64,000 bases of DNA from Trichobilharzia szidati. Its lineage: Eukaryota > Platyhelminthes > Trematoda > Strigeidida > Schistosomatidae. The notes beneath the pieces are model-generated. The model did no database searches. It had not been told where the DNA came from and worked only from the letters and a program-made list of their open reading frames with translations. Below, piece by piece: positions 36,601 to 50,300 of the stretch. Both the position numbers and the translations under genes were made by a program. The stretch is taken from the NCBI GenBank assembly GCA_944472155.2, contig OX235279.1, positions 134,202,920-134,266,919 on the forward strand, written 5' to 3'. How positions within the stretch are numbered: position 1 is the first letter of the stretch; each line of letters opens with the position of its first letter.

Positions 36601-36850
36601 ACACCTTGAGCTGAGCAGAAACCTTCGAATGTTTGGCATACGATTTGCTTCTGTCAAATGTAAGATGATACTACAGGAATGGACTACATTGACTCCTAGC
36701 TTATAGATAGGGAGTGAGGCGGTCACTGAACGTGTTGACCACTCTACTTATTTGGGAAGTTGCATCAGCCAGTACCAGCGGGTTGATCGTTGACAGAATA
36801 AACGGAAAATCTTAAGAATCTCTGCTGCCACTCATTATGCCACTAAATGA
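33680..36850 (+). mobile_element. LINE: 5' end, endonuclease and most of RT, 3' truncated
   Basis: Non-LTR element with a 5' leader ('gctgctaccttgacgtggtgg' from about 33726), endonuclease motifs (VFAGDFNAQVGK near 34870, DRLLQFCSDNHLVL near 34970), a linker (35226-35780, two open stretches) and RT blocks: FLDLKAAFDS near 36215, GVRQECPLS near 36398, LEYADDIILP near 36532. The conserved G in GVRQGCP is E. Frameshifts are frequent. Homology stops near 36850 before the C-terminus, the opposite of the usual 5' truncation. A 3' end of what looks like the same family lies at 42300-42915. I do not assign the clade. Confidence 0.8.
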
Positions 36851-37088
36851 TGATATGAATATGAAGTGAATGACATTTCAAAAATTATAAGCATGTATTT
36901 TTCTTAAAAGGAAACGATTCAGATCTTTAGTTTCATCTTACAAATACAAAATATTTCAATTAAAGTCGGTATCATTAAGAGAATAAAGTCGATACAAAAT
37001 GAAATGCTGTTCACAAGATACAAAAACACGATGAGATTTTCAAAAATGATGAGATAAAAACTTTCAAAAAGCATCCAGTGGTTTTCTG

Positions 37089-38302
37089 TTATTCGCCAAC
37101 TTCTACAACATTAGGCTGATTGAGATTAATCCTTCGAATTTCAACCTTAGTGTAACGAGACACGTACCTGAATGAATGAAGGAAAGGAACAGTAAAAAGA
37201 AATAAAAATTTTTACCGATTAGAATTAGGAAAGTACAGATAACAATAGAGTTACTGTCATCAACATTGCTGGACATTTCTAATTCGTACAGTTGAATTTC
37301 CTACTACCATGCCTTTCTTTAAACGACACGTCATAATCCAAATGGATAAGGTTGGTGGAAGAATACCACTATTAATAGTTTAAAAGTCACTTGTATACGC
37401 TAAAATGAATGAGTAAATTACTAATGGATATTAGTGTGGCATGTGCTACGGACAAGAGTTTATAAGTAGTATACTGGTGACGTCTTCTGCAATAAGCTTG
37501 ATTGATGATGGAACGGTAGATTAATTTGCAACAAGGAGAAGTGAAGACCATCGTATGCATCACGCCCGTACACTCCTAGATTTCTGCAACTTGTCTGGTC
37601 TGTCTGTCTGTCGCGTTGTCGAACTCTGACACCGACGACCTAATAGTCTTCTCCATCGACGTCTCTACGTAGACTCCAAACAAAATGTCGCAGGCAGCTT
37701 TCGCTCAATTTTTCAATAGAGTCTTCAAGACGACCAGTTTTTCTGTTGCCTTCTCTGCCCCGACAAGGTTTGCTTCTTTAGTCCCATGGCCAGTTGTACT
37801 TGAAGGTGTTTTTAAATTCACGCCATCATTACTTCTCCGAAACCGCCTTGCAGTTCAAATAACTGTATTTTAAAAATCAGGCTTTTTTGACGATTTTTCT
37901 ATTTACTTTGGTGTATATTTAATCACAGGTCAGCACTAATCCCAGAATTCTTTTCCAACATTACTTTCACATTTAATACAGACAGATATTCACACATTTG
38001 AAAAAATATTTTCAGTTTTAATCGTTAAATTAACATCACTTGGGGAGTTATGCTAAAACTTCACTCACAGTAACAGTACAAAAGCAATCAACGCCAAACC
38101 TGAGGATACAATGAACACTGTACCGGAACAGTAACTGACACTAGCAGCATAAATAAAAGGCAGTGTTGCCATACCAGTTAAAAGACCCAAGTATTCGGAT
38201 GCAGCAACCACAGAAAATAGACGACCTGAAATATAATCAATTATGAGACTCGAAATTCAGTTAAACATAGAAGTGGAAAACGACTGCATGAACGAGTGAA
38301 TA

Positions 38303-38334
<32 letters not shown>

Positions 38335-41300
38335 CTGGGGGGATCGATATTAGTTATTCAAATGTCTAAATTTTACAGATTTCGAATCTCAAGATGAGAA
38401 ACACACAAACAAGCAAACAGCTTTGCCAATATTCTTAACAACAGCCGAGTTTATGTATATTTGGAAACTTATGGTGCAATGTTACCTGACACATGATTAG
38501 AATGAAAAAGACCGAAAAATGACGTCAACCAATGAAGCTTTTGACTGTTCCTTTGAACCAAATAGGAAGGCGTTAATTGTCTGGTTAAGGTCCTCGAGGT
38601 TCTAGTAACCGATGACTCAGGACTGTTGGTCAAAAATTGTTCTCAATGGCGAAAATAAATTCCAGAACCCATCAGATTCTCGAAATTCTCCATGTACCAA
38701 CTTATTCTCCCGTACATTTCCGTTTATTATAGTTTGCTTGTATTTCTTGTTCTTTCCTTTACCTTTACGTGTACTTTCATGAAGTGTGGCGATTTGTGTA
38801 AAAGTTTGCCTTGAAAATGTGGTCACTCAGTCAGTCAGGATATTCAATTCTGTCACAAAAAAAGTGGTAGATGCATGTAAATGCAACTTTCATTGCATCG
38901 AAAACACAGTATGTTTTCGGCTTTTCTAGATATCTAAACTAAGAAATAGATGAAATCGACTACACGTTTCAGTTGAAAAATGAATAAGGTGGATTAGTTA
39001 CGTTAAACCGTAAAACAAAATGAATCTAAGATAGAATACCTGGCTTTGAAATCATCATCACTCTATTTCCTTGACGTATTTAAACTACAAACTGTCTTGC
39101 CCACATGACAAACAAAATCGTCCTGTGTGGTGTTCGCGTTTTACTATTCGGAAGAGCTTTTTTATTGTGATATTTTTTTTCCTTCACGTTCCCCAGTGGA
39201 ACATAGGGGTTCAAGCTAGTGGCTTGAAGTTTCTGTAGTAGTGTTTATTTTACAGGATGGGGTTGCTAGCCTCATGCCCAACCACCCCTCTTCACCAGCA
39301 TTATTTCTGGCTTAGCGAGGTAAAGGAGTGCGTCGGCCGGGGATCGAACCCCGGACCATGTGCATGGTCGGCGAGTGTCCTAACCGCTATACCTCCGACG
39401 CACCATCTTGATCAGATACACAAATGATATAAGGAGAAATGAAACACCCGATGGATAAGATATCACAGATATTTACTGCAATCGTTATTTGCCATAAGTC
39501 ACAATTCTGACTGCGAAATCCAATATGTTACGGTACAGGTATGCATAGTCACCAGTTGTACTCAGAGCTACTTATTATAGAAATACGATCAAGCAGCATT
39601 GTACGACGTTTACAAAGCGGTAATAAAAACTGATAAGCAACAGTAAATATTGTGCAGAAAAACACAGAGGAAATACTGTTACTAAACACTGAAGAAAAGC
39701 AAAGATGCCAAAGAAATTGGAGAACAACTCATTGGATATACACAGCGAAAGTAAATTGCACGAACTGAGTTGAATAACATGCTGTCCTGGACTCACCAAT
39801 GTTATTTCTACAGTGACTGAACTACTTGTTCTCTGAAAACACAAAATGACCGGGATACAGATTAACTACATTCATGCCTTGACTGACTGGTATCAACATA
39901 GAAGTTTGCACAGATGTGCAGCAGTTCAACTTGCCACACTCCCTCCATATAGCACACAAAGCAACAGAAGAGGGTAAACACACATTCAAAAGAGAGACAG
40001 ATAATGAACAGAAGTGTGAGCGATAAAGGAATATTAATATGGAAGAAAAATAGAATTTTACTGGATAGGATAAATTACAAAGAGTGAATGCATATCTGCG
40101 TTATGCATTGACAACGATTTTGAGCCACATCACCGTCTCCAGCCACTGTTTTTACCATCCTGATGACCACAACCAGTCAGGAAGTCTACACCTCCCTACG
40201 TTACTGGCTGGCTGCCTTAAACTAACTGTTGTGGATTTGATTGACTGATGAAGCCATGTTTCGGTTTGATCACCACTAGCTCTTTTCCAAAATGACCTTG
40301 TGTCACTTAATATTGCCCGTCGAGGAAGGCGATGAATGTCTAGGCATGCGTAACACATGTCCTAACTATTTCAGTCAATGTAGCTTCACAACTTCGTCGA
40401 TTGATTATTCATGCTTTAATCACCTCTACTTCTTCAATTTATTGTTAACCAGATTTTAACATATTTTTATAACTAAATGTTCTACTTGGTATCCACAACA
40501 TTCCGACAAACAACTGCTTGATTCTTGCCACACGTATAGTGTTGGGCGTAATGTAACCGATCATATAATAACAGAAATAGTAACATACCTAGAGAATCTA
40601 CCAGTATAGCATGGTATGTGTTTTATCAAAGCTCAACTGTTACCAATCAGTATGTACATTTTTATTACATACACATTGAGGAATCTACTGCAAATCAGAA
40701 ACCCAACTTGAGATTTTTAATCGGCTTGCTATTAGAGTGACTTTTAACCCAACAGATTTATTGAGAAACTAAATTAATTGATCTAAAGATTTTATTAACC
40801 CCACTAACAAAATAGCTTACTTTATCAAATACAACATACTAACTGTGAGGTCCGACCAGTCGACCGAGGTCAAATCACTTTATCAGAACACGAAGGTAAC
40901 TAAACTAAAGTTAAGACATGCCAAGATAAATTATCTATGAGACGTCTAAAATAATACTACGTATGCATTGACACAATAACAGAACCAACCTATACATGAA
41001 TACAACCGATCGATCGAGAGGGAGAGAGAGAGAGAGACAGATACAGATATTTATCACATAATACTAAATAATTTATTCAGCAGTCAACGCATTCAGTATA
41101 GTGGATGCCGTACATATCCTCGATAAATAGAAAACTCCACCTATTACTAAAATCGAAAGTTGTGTATTTTGTCTTAGAATGAGTGATAGCTTATTCGTAC
41201 ACTTAATAACAGTGTATCACTGTGCGCTGCTATCAGATAAGCTCACATAAAACCTTATTTAGTATACATTATTATTATTATTATTATTATATTATTCTAA

Positions 41301-44300
41301 ACGAAGTTACAAATGTATCGCATGGAAAAAACATCGAAATTTGCATAAAGACCTAGTACTTATTGCATCAGCACACAATGGTTAGATACATGCGAGTGAA
41401 CAGGAACTGGAAAAAATGATAACTAGGCGAGACAAGATAAAAATCAATCCATGAAAATATTGTGACAAAAGAGAATTACATGCAGTAGTAACAATAATGA
41501 ATGCTGTTGAAATCAATGAATTTTAATTGAACAATTACTAACTGAGTTGAACATCATTACAGGATGTAGATGATAGCAAATAGAATATAAAAATCCATGG
41601 AAACTATATAACGCGATAGTGATTATGCATCAGTCTAATTCATTACATTGTGATTGTGATGACAGCAAGAAAACGTTTAACAGTTCTTAAACAAAGTGTA
41701 ACTAGTCATGCACATGAAGAAACTAGCATTAACTAACGATGCTCATCATCACAATTGACGTGGTATGGCATATAAATCAAAACAGAACTTCACACAGAAG
41801 TGCATCAGTTCAAATTGCCACACTCCAAAAAACCACAAAACAAAAGAACAAAAACGCAATGATACAGTAAATAAACATGGTTCAGATGAAGATATTGACT
41901 GAACAATGGTTAGCGAAGCATACAGAAAGGATACATCTCGGAGATTGTGAACAGTTTGAAGCTATAATACTAAGAGTCTCCAGTCATTGATACTTAGAGT
42001 CCTAAATAACCCAAGCAGGCAACCTGTATCTCTTTACATAGCTAAGACCAACAGTCAGTTATTTCAGGCTTTGAAATTATGTTTTAGTGAGACAAACCTA
42101 CTCGAACTAATATCGCTTGTCAATAAAGGAAGTGAATCGGTACGCAGTGCACGTGTCTTAGCCAATTCAACCGATAGTCTTCCACAGTGTAATCCCAGCT
42201 TAGCCAACACCATAACTAACCTTATTATTACATATCATACTTACCATATTACCTAACGTTAACCAAGAAATATATAGCCGGAAGCCAGTAATCTCTTCAT
42301 ATCAACGGTGACCGGCTGTCTCACAGTCCATTTTTATTTGAAAAGAGTGTAGTGTTTGTGTAACCCTAGAGCAAAGAGATCATTTTAATGCAACATAAGA
42401 ACGTGTGTTTGGACACAGTGGAGATGATTTATTGAGTGTCATCTGGAAACATCGGCTTCAGTGGTTTGGACATGTGCTATGAATGCCTGCCCAGAGGCTT
42501 CCATACCAATCTCTGTTCGCTAGCGCTAGAAGTGAATAGAAAAAGCAGAGGTGTTCAGCCGATGACGTGGCGTTGTGGAATGAGGGATATTTGTGGTAGG
42601 TTGGCATAGTGAGTTACGACTCCGTGGTTGGGGTCCAACACACGGCTCAAACCAGTGGCTCGAAACCTTATTGGACATGGCCAAGAATCTCAATCAATGG
42701 GGAATGTGATGCAATTTCCTTCCCTCTTCCCTTTCTCAACATGATTCGACGAATGCCGTTTGGTCCCCTGAAATATAACTACCTTCTTCCCAGATGAAGT
42801 TCTTTATCCGTTCTCCACCTATATCTTTACTTTTAACCTATGTTGTTGTATTATTATTGTGTGGCGCATCTTTTTGGTGCTATATTGTACCAGGCTTTGT
42901 GTTTTAATTTTTTTTAAATGAAAATCAAATCAAACATGCAGTTTGGAAATGCAAACAATATTCTATGAAGTGCGAATGTTAGCACCAACCGAATAAGTAG
43001 AAGTATACATTTGACTGAATTTTCTAAAACAAAAAAAATAAAGAACCAGCCCAATCGGACTTCTGGCTCAAACAGTAATCCTACAACCAGCAAGTGCATA
43101 CACGTATACACATACCGTCTACCTCTTTAAAAACAGCGTATATTAGAGTTTGGAAAGCTGAAATAAAAAATGAAGTGGTTAGTCACTCACTTTGTAATCT
43201 AGACTTGTAAAGAGTTGATACAAATGATTTCAGTACTGGTACAACAGCTGATCTAAAAGTACAAACGATTAGACCTAAAACGAAAGCAAATCAATAGTTG
43301 AAAACAACTACACATAAAGAGACAAACAAAATCATTTAAAGTATAGAGACAAGTGTTATGTCTACAACGATTGCCTTAGAAAACACAACAACCATCGAGA
43401 AAATCTACTAGTAGAAATAGTAGAATTGTTAGGAATCTGAGAGTGGATGAAGCGAAAAGACGACTCTCTAAATTGTTAAATGAAGAGTCAATAATATCCA
43501 TTCCAGTCAGTCGGACAACAACCATTAAGGATTTGACTGTGTGGCTAACATGATTCTACCAACAGGATCGGTTCGGAAAAATATCTTCCAGGTTTACAGT
43601 ATTAACTATCAACTCAGAAAGAAATTTATAATCATACAAGACTCCGAACAATGCTACAACCAAAGTAGACTAAGAAAAAAAAAGGAGGAAGATTTCTGCA
43701 GGCAATCATAGACAAGACTTTGGTCTCATGGGTACAACAAAATTTTATTAGGTGACAAGAATTCCAAACTAGGAGCAGAAGACACAGGGCTCGATAAAAT
43801 GAATGAGAACAATTTACAGACTACAACACCTTTAATCATTTGGTGGTTGGAGGCAGTGTGTACAATCACAGGGATATCCAATAGATGGAAACACAAAATT
43901 CAGACAGAATTCATCTGAATCTGAAGAGACAAGGACACGGCAGATATACGCCTGGATCGCTGTCTAATGCAAAAACCTTCACGACTAGGTTGACTTGATG
44001 CATCATTAAAAGTATTTCCAACAGCCTACTTCAGATTTCCAGAGAAAGACACCTCCCCTTTGCCCAATAGTGAAAAATCAGATGGCCGACCAGAAAGGAT
44101 AAGCAGGCAACAAGGAACTCTGTCAGAGCGGGGAACCAACCAAGAACCAATTGCATAACAAATATCTAGAAGGAAAGGGAAGTGGATTGGATATGCGTTG
44201 AGGAAACATTCAAATAATATAACAAGTTGGACCATCATTGATTACAAACATTAGAGAAGCATGCTAATTTGAGACCTGACAGCAAATGTACAGCAAACAT

Positions 44301-47300
44301 CTTCGCATCCAAACAGTTGCCGTACATCCATACATTCACAGCTCAAATTTGCATAGTTCTCCAGTATTTGTCACTAGTACTGACATCCATAGGGCCAATT
44401 GGGCGTGAGCGAGTGATTTCTTAGTGGATTTATTATTGTACGAATCATAAAAGAGGACAGAAGGAAAATCCACATACTACAGCAAGTGAACTATGTCAGA
44501 TTATTAGTTCGAAGCCATGCATTATAACGCTGCCTCCCAAACAGACTGTAAAGGTGGTAACTACATCAGTTGCTGTAAGTACGACGATAGTTGCCCTAAA
44601 AGCTATAGAACAGAATAATGGGAGTCTTATTTGAGGTGATAAATCTCTGGTCAGCTTTTCTAACTATTGTTTGTATTATTTCTGTATCATTGCTTTTGTT
44701 CGAAAACTCAGTTAACCGAGACATGTAGCAGGCTCCGAGTCATAATTATTGTGTGAGGGCTGGAAACATCCAGTTATGCGACTGTAGTAGGCGAAGTGAG
44801 ATTCGAACCGAGGAACTGTTAGCTGGAAGTCGAGTGCTTATGACAATGAACCACATCTCCAGTGCGAAAGCATTACTTTGCCCAGCATAAGAATAGTAGT
44901 ACACTTTGATTGGACACTAGTAACTAGTGTGGTGTGTCTAGTCCTTTCTTTGGTGCAGACTGAATTCTATGTCACGTTTGCAACGTGGCCACCATTCTAG
45001 TTAGCTCGCCATCACGGTGTGTATTGATTTGATGATATTAGATGGTTGGAGGCAATCGGCAGGAAGTCTTGCACCTAGCTTTCGTGCTGGTTGGCACTCG
45101 TTAGCAAGGCGTATCTACACCCTTGACGTGGTATCGTCTCTGACTGCAGAACTGGGTGACGCGAGTTCGAATCCCAGAAGGGAGATGAGTTCCTTCAAGG
45201 TCGCAGATACGCCTTGCTGACGAGTGCCATCCAGCACGAAACCTAGGTCCAAGGCTTCCTGCCGACTGCCTCCAACCATGTGATATCATAGTAGTACACT
45301 GAATAACGTTCTGCATGGGGATGGAAAAATGCAAGTGAAATACTTCTGAATATAAAACCGTTCAGCTGAGTCAAGAGAGATTTCTTTGAAATAGCCAGAA
45401 GTTATTAACTATCACTTTACAGCTGTACTATTAGCATGAAGTCTATCTACTCTAAGAATATGCAAACGTAAGAAGCGAATATGATAATTCCACACAAAAG
45501 CATAATAAGCCTAATAAACAAAACAACAACAAAAAAACTTACTAACGAATATCAAAATATTGTGGCCGGGATAAGAGAACAAGTAGGCTATCCCCATGAG
45601 GAGTTTACTAACAACAATTGAGAACATTCCAAGTAATGCATATTTAATCGTACGACGACGAGCACGTAATACTTGATTCTGGATAATACGATTGATTGCT
45701 CTCCTATTTCTAGTAAATTCAATCGAATCAACTTCATGTACAGAATTGTAGCTTGGAACTGATTGGTTGGTAAGAAGTGGTTCATATGTAGATTCACTCG
45801 GTTGAGGTTGTTTAACTAATTTCATCCAATGAATGGTTAACATAATCAGTATAAAACTCAGCAAACCCAGAAGAGCATTACTAATCCCACTAATAAAAGA
45901 AAAAATAAACACTATGTATACTTTTGTGCTACAGAAACACAATAAATAAATCATATTAACTCTGCATCGATGAGATTGAATTCAACGTACCTATAATATC
46001 CATACTGATCCACTGACCAATTAAATGGAGGTCCCATAAGGTACAAAAATGTATACTGCCCTTCACCGTAGGTAGTTAGAGTTGTTAAAAACAAAACTAC
46101 AATGATGAAAATAGTAGTCACATTGGCATTACGGACAAACTACAATCAGAGAAAAAAAAAAATGCAGTTTTCAATTGCTGAAGTAAATTCGCAAAAAAAG
46201 ATAAATAAATAAAACAGGCGAAAATAATATTGTTCGAAGTAAACAACAAATTAGGATGGAAAATGAACCACAATGGAGAAAACGTTTCTAAGATTTGAAG
46301 CAAATTTTCACGTGAACCATCTTAGCCTACAATGCTTAAAGATAAAACAAGAAGTTCAATCAATACATTTTTTTCGGCCACTTCATTCTCAAAAGTTGCA
46401 CAATCTTAATTTATATTCTTAAAAAGTCAGCATAATTGCATTCCTTTATTTAATTCGTCATGGTAACGAATGTGGGGTTTTAATGATTGAAACGGTGTAT
46501 ATACAGACTTTATTGGTTTGAGACCTCATAGGAAAAAGTACTTCGCTGATGATGAAACCTACACTGCATAATCAAAAGTCTTACTACACACAATGGGTAA
46601 TAATGAGATAATTGTGCTATCCATACACCTTTCTGCTGAGTTGCTTAGATTGAAGCTATTTGTAGTACGGCATACTTTGCAAAACGCTACACCTTCAGGC
46701 TGCAATCACTTGAGTGGAAAAAATCCCTGCCGTAAAACTATAGTCAGGCCTCGAATCAGTATAGTTTTCCAGTGTTTCTCATTCTCTGGCTTTAGATAAT
46801 ATTTATAATTCAATACCTCCGGATTTTGAACAGCATAAAATGTAGGCCTATTAGTTTACAATTATCACTAGAAAAATCCTGTCTCTTCTCATAAAATAGG
46901 ACAATCAACTACCAGTACCAATGTACGTACTACATTATACGACATGTTAATTTCATAACACAAATAGTGCAGATCACAGAAGTTAAATAATTGCAATTGT
47001 AGGGAAAACCGGAATCACAATAACAGTGTTCTGGCCAATTAATCTCTGTCTAGCTTTGTGAACAGTGATATGTAGAATAACTATAGACCTGAGACTAATT
47101 AGTAACTAACATCCACGAAGTGGCTAACCAGCATCTCAGCTACATGTAACCACAAACCTGCCTATCAATCGATTACTAAAATCACATGGATGTTTAAAAA
47201 CTCCAAATTATATGCATTCAATTCACGATAATGTACTTTATTTTAGTAATAAATCACGTTATTCTCAGTCAAGTGCCTGTGAATATTTGCCAAAACACAA

Positions 47301-50300
47301 AAGCGACTTCAACTCAACGATTATCTAATTATTTTCCTTCCACATTAGTGTGTTTATATCACACAGTGAAACAGTATTATTATTTACTGGATGACGTTTC
47401 GAACAAAATTTATTGTTCCTAATCATATCAATTATAATCAAACGACTTCGAAACTTGAGTTTTATAGTTTTCTTTGTCCTCTCCTATTTGTCATCGTCGG
47501 GGCAGTAGAATTTTCCAGATATCTGGGACAGGTGTTGAATCATTCCTATTACACGTGTTTGCAGTTGACTCGATAAACAAAGCTTCTGTTATCAATCCCT
47601 TCCTCCACCCTGTTACATTAGGTTTTAAAACTGTTATCTTATCCCATCCTATTATATGTTTGTGTGTAACTGCATATAGTGCTATAGCTGAACTATTCTC
47701 TAGATGTCTTATCTTATTCGGGTCAATCAATCTACATTTCGCTAGGTTTTTATGTTCGGCTAGTCTGACTGCCTCTGTTATACTACTTTGACCTGACAAT
47801 CATTGCAGGGTATGAGATAAACTGAATTGTTTTCTTTTAAAGGTTCCACAGGATCCCTTAACCGACAAAGCTTGTTTCTAATTGAGTTTGTGGGTTTGAA
47901 TGTCAAACACTTTTATCCCTGCCAGAATTGTTAAGAATTCTCCACCGCAAGGTTTTATTGCATTATTGTCATTATATTATCATTATTATTATCACTATCA
48001 CTACTATTACTATTTATTTTATTTTTACATTTCCCAACATACTTTCTGACTAATTTATTAGGGTAATTATTAAGTTTCAAAGCTTCTCTTATATGCCTCA
48101 CTTCCTGTCTCAGATAAGAAATCTAGAGAATAGTTCAGCTATAGCACTATATGCAGTTACACACAAACATATAATAGGATGGGATAAGATAACAGTTTTA
48201 AAACCTAATGTAACAGGGTGGAGGAAGGGATTGATAACAGAAGCTTTGTTTATCGAGTCAACTGCAAACACGTGTAATAGGAATGATTCAACACCTGTCC
48301 CAGATATCTGGAAAATTCTACTGCCCCGACGATGACAAATAGGAGAGGACAAAGAAAACTATAAAACTCAAGTTTCGAAGTCGTTTGATTATAATTGATA
48401 TGATTAGGAACAATAAATTTTGTTCGAAACGTCATCCAGTAAATAATAATACTGTTTCACTGTGTGATATAAACAAATTAATATGGAATCACTTACTACT
48501 ACAGTGCCCAAGTTTTACACATATAGTAATTTTTTTCTTTTTTTTTCTCCATCTTTGTGTAATACATGGAGTGTGACAACTTGAACTGTTGCACTCCTGT
48601 GCAAATTACCATGTTCAAATTCAGTCAGTTAATTCGGTTATTTTACTATATTCTTCATTACGTTCGTTATTAGATAATCACTGCTGTGTGTGGATCAGAC
48701 GGACAGGGAGGAATTCTTTAATCCTCGAAAATGCTACTTTTCCACTGGAAAAGTTTTACCACAGTCCTTTCAACAATAAATATACAGTCATTTGGCAGTT
48801 ACTGTTTTTTGTTTATAAGAGTAAACCTGAATATCAAAGGTGAATTCAAAGACAATATTTGAAATACTGGAGATTACTTTAAGGGAGCAAACTGATATTT
48901 GAGGTTTATTTAAGATTCCAAATGACTTTACTTATCTGATCGTGAAACTGTGTAATTTGAATACATTTATACTTTTAGACTATCATAAGCAAGTTGAAAT
49001 CTCGACTAAAGTTATATGATATGGACATGAAAAGAATTGTAGGTACATTATTGCTACTGAAACAAAATGATTTTGCGGCATATAAAGGGTGAAAATAAAG
49101 CAGAAAGGGGAGTAACCCAAAACGTTAATCAATCAAAGGGAACACATAACTGAGACCATCAGCTATCAACACACATGCTACACTCGAATTTGAAGTAAGC
49201 CGTTTAGAAACATTCTAGAAACTTAAATTTCTATTAAAAATAATAAATTAAGAACATTTTATTTGACAACTCACACGAAACATCGAAGTTAATTTTGACA
49301 GCCATCTATTAATATTTGATTCTAACTGGTCACTGGAAAGAAAATGAACATCACTGTGATTGACATCTACATACGGAGATGCATCAGCACCGAGATTATC
49401 ACCAACAACTGGAGGGCTATTCACTTGGACATTAATAAGCTGAGTTTCCGGTACACACCACAGAATACCCATGGACAAAGCACAAAGAGATAGTAGTACT
49501 AAGCATGTTGCTACAAATCCGTAGTGGTCAATCAGCACACCTACAGACAAAATAAATTTTGTGGAAAGCAGTACTTAAAACTAATAAGAAGACATCACAT
49601 ATTCAAAAGTCTTTCTAAAACAGAGCAAACACTGAAGGATATGTCTTACGCCATTTAGATACGAGAAGTAAACCTAAATAAGTACTATATTAGGAAAATG
49701 ATACCTATTATTTCTAAGAGAAATTACAGTAGGATGCGCTGCATTACAATCGATCACAAGTTATGTCATTTATTTTTTAATTGATGGTTGACATAGAAAC
49801 GTTTCAAACTAGTAGTCACCGTCACTGTACTTTTAATAAAATGAATATTCACTGTAGTTTAGGATATATTCTACTGACTAAATCTAAATACACTATAACC
49901 AAGACATTAAAAATTAATGAAACGTTTTATAAATTCATTATTAGAAGTGGTTTACACAAAATCCAAATAGACCTGATCAAACAAAGTTGATATGTTGGGG
50001 GCTTTGGTAAAATATAATTCCATTATAGAATAATCTTATGTGATAAAATGGTAGATAATTTACCACTACCATTACGCTGATATATGAAATCGGTCAGAAG
50101 AACAGAATAAATCACCAAATGCGCATAGAAGCAAACTGCTCCACAAGTCGTAAAACAGGTATAGGCCAAAAATCAAGCATATACATTGCACTTTGACTAT
50201 TACCTGTGACAGTGATTGCTGCAGCTGATGACAGAACGCAAATAGCATCGTAAACACCCAAATACAGAAGACGACGGCGTTCCATTGATGCCTGTATATT

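Noticed and set aside
39575..39844. Hydrophobic 89-residue minus-strand frame
   Set aside because: Hydrophobicity is explained by T-rich sequence; no splice sites or similarity to the MFS exons.
43191..43252. Minus-strand exon-like stretch ([20 protein letters not shown]) with splice-like borders inside gene 2
   Set aside because: Its phases (2 in, 2 out) do not fit between exon 7 (phase 1 out) and exon 8 (phase 1 in), which join correctly without it, and gene 1 has no counterpart.
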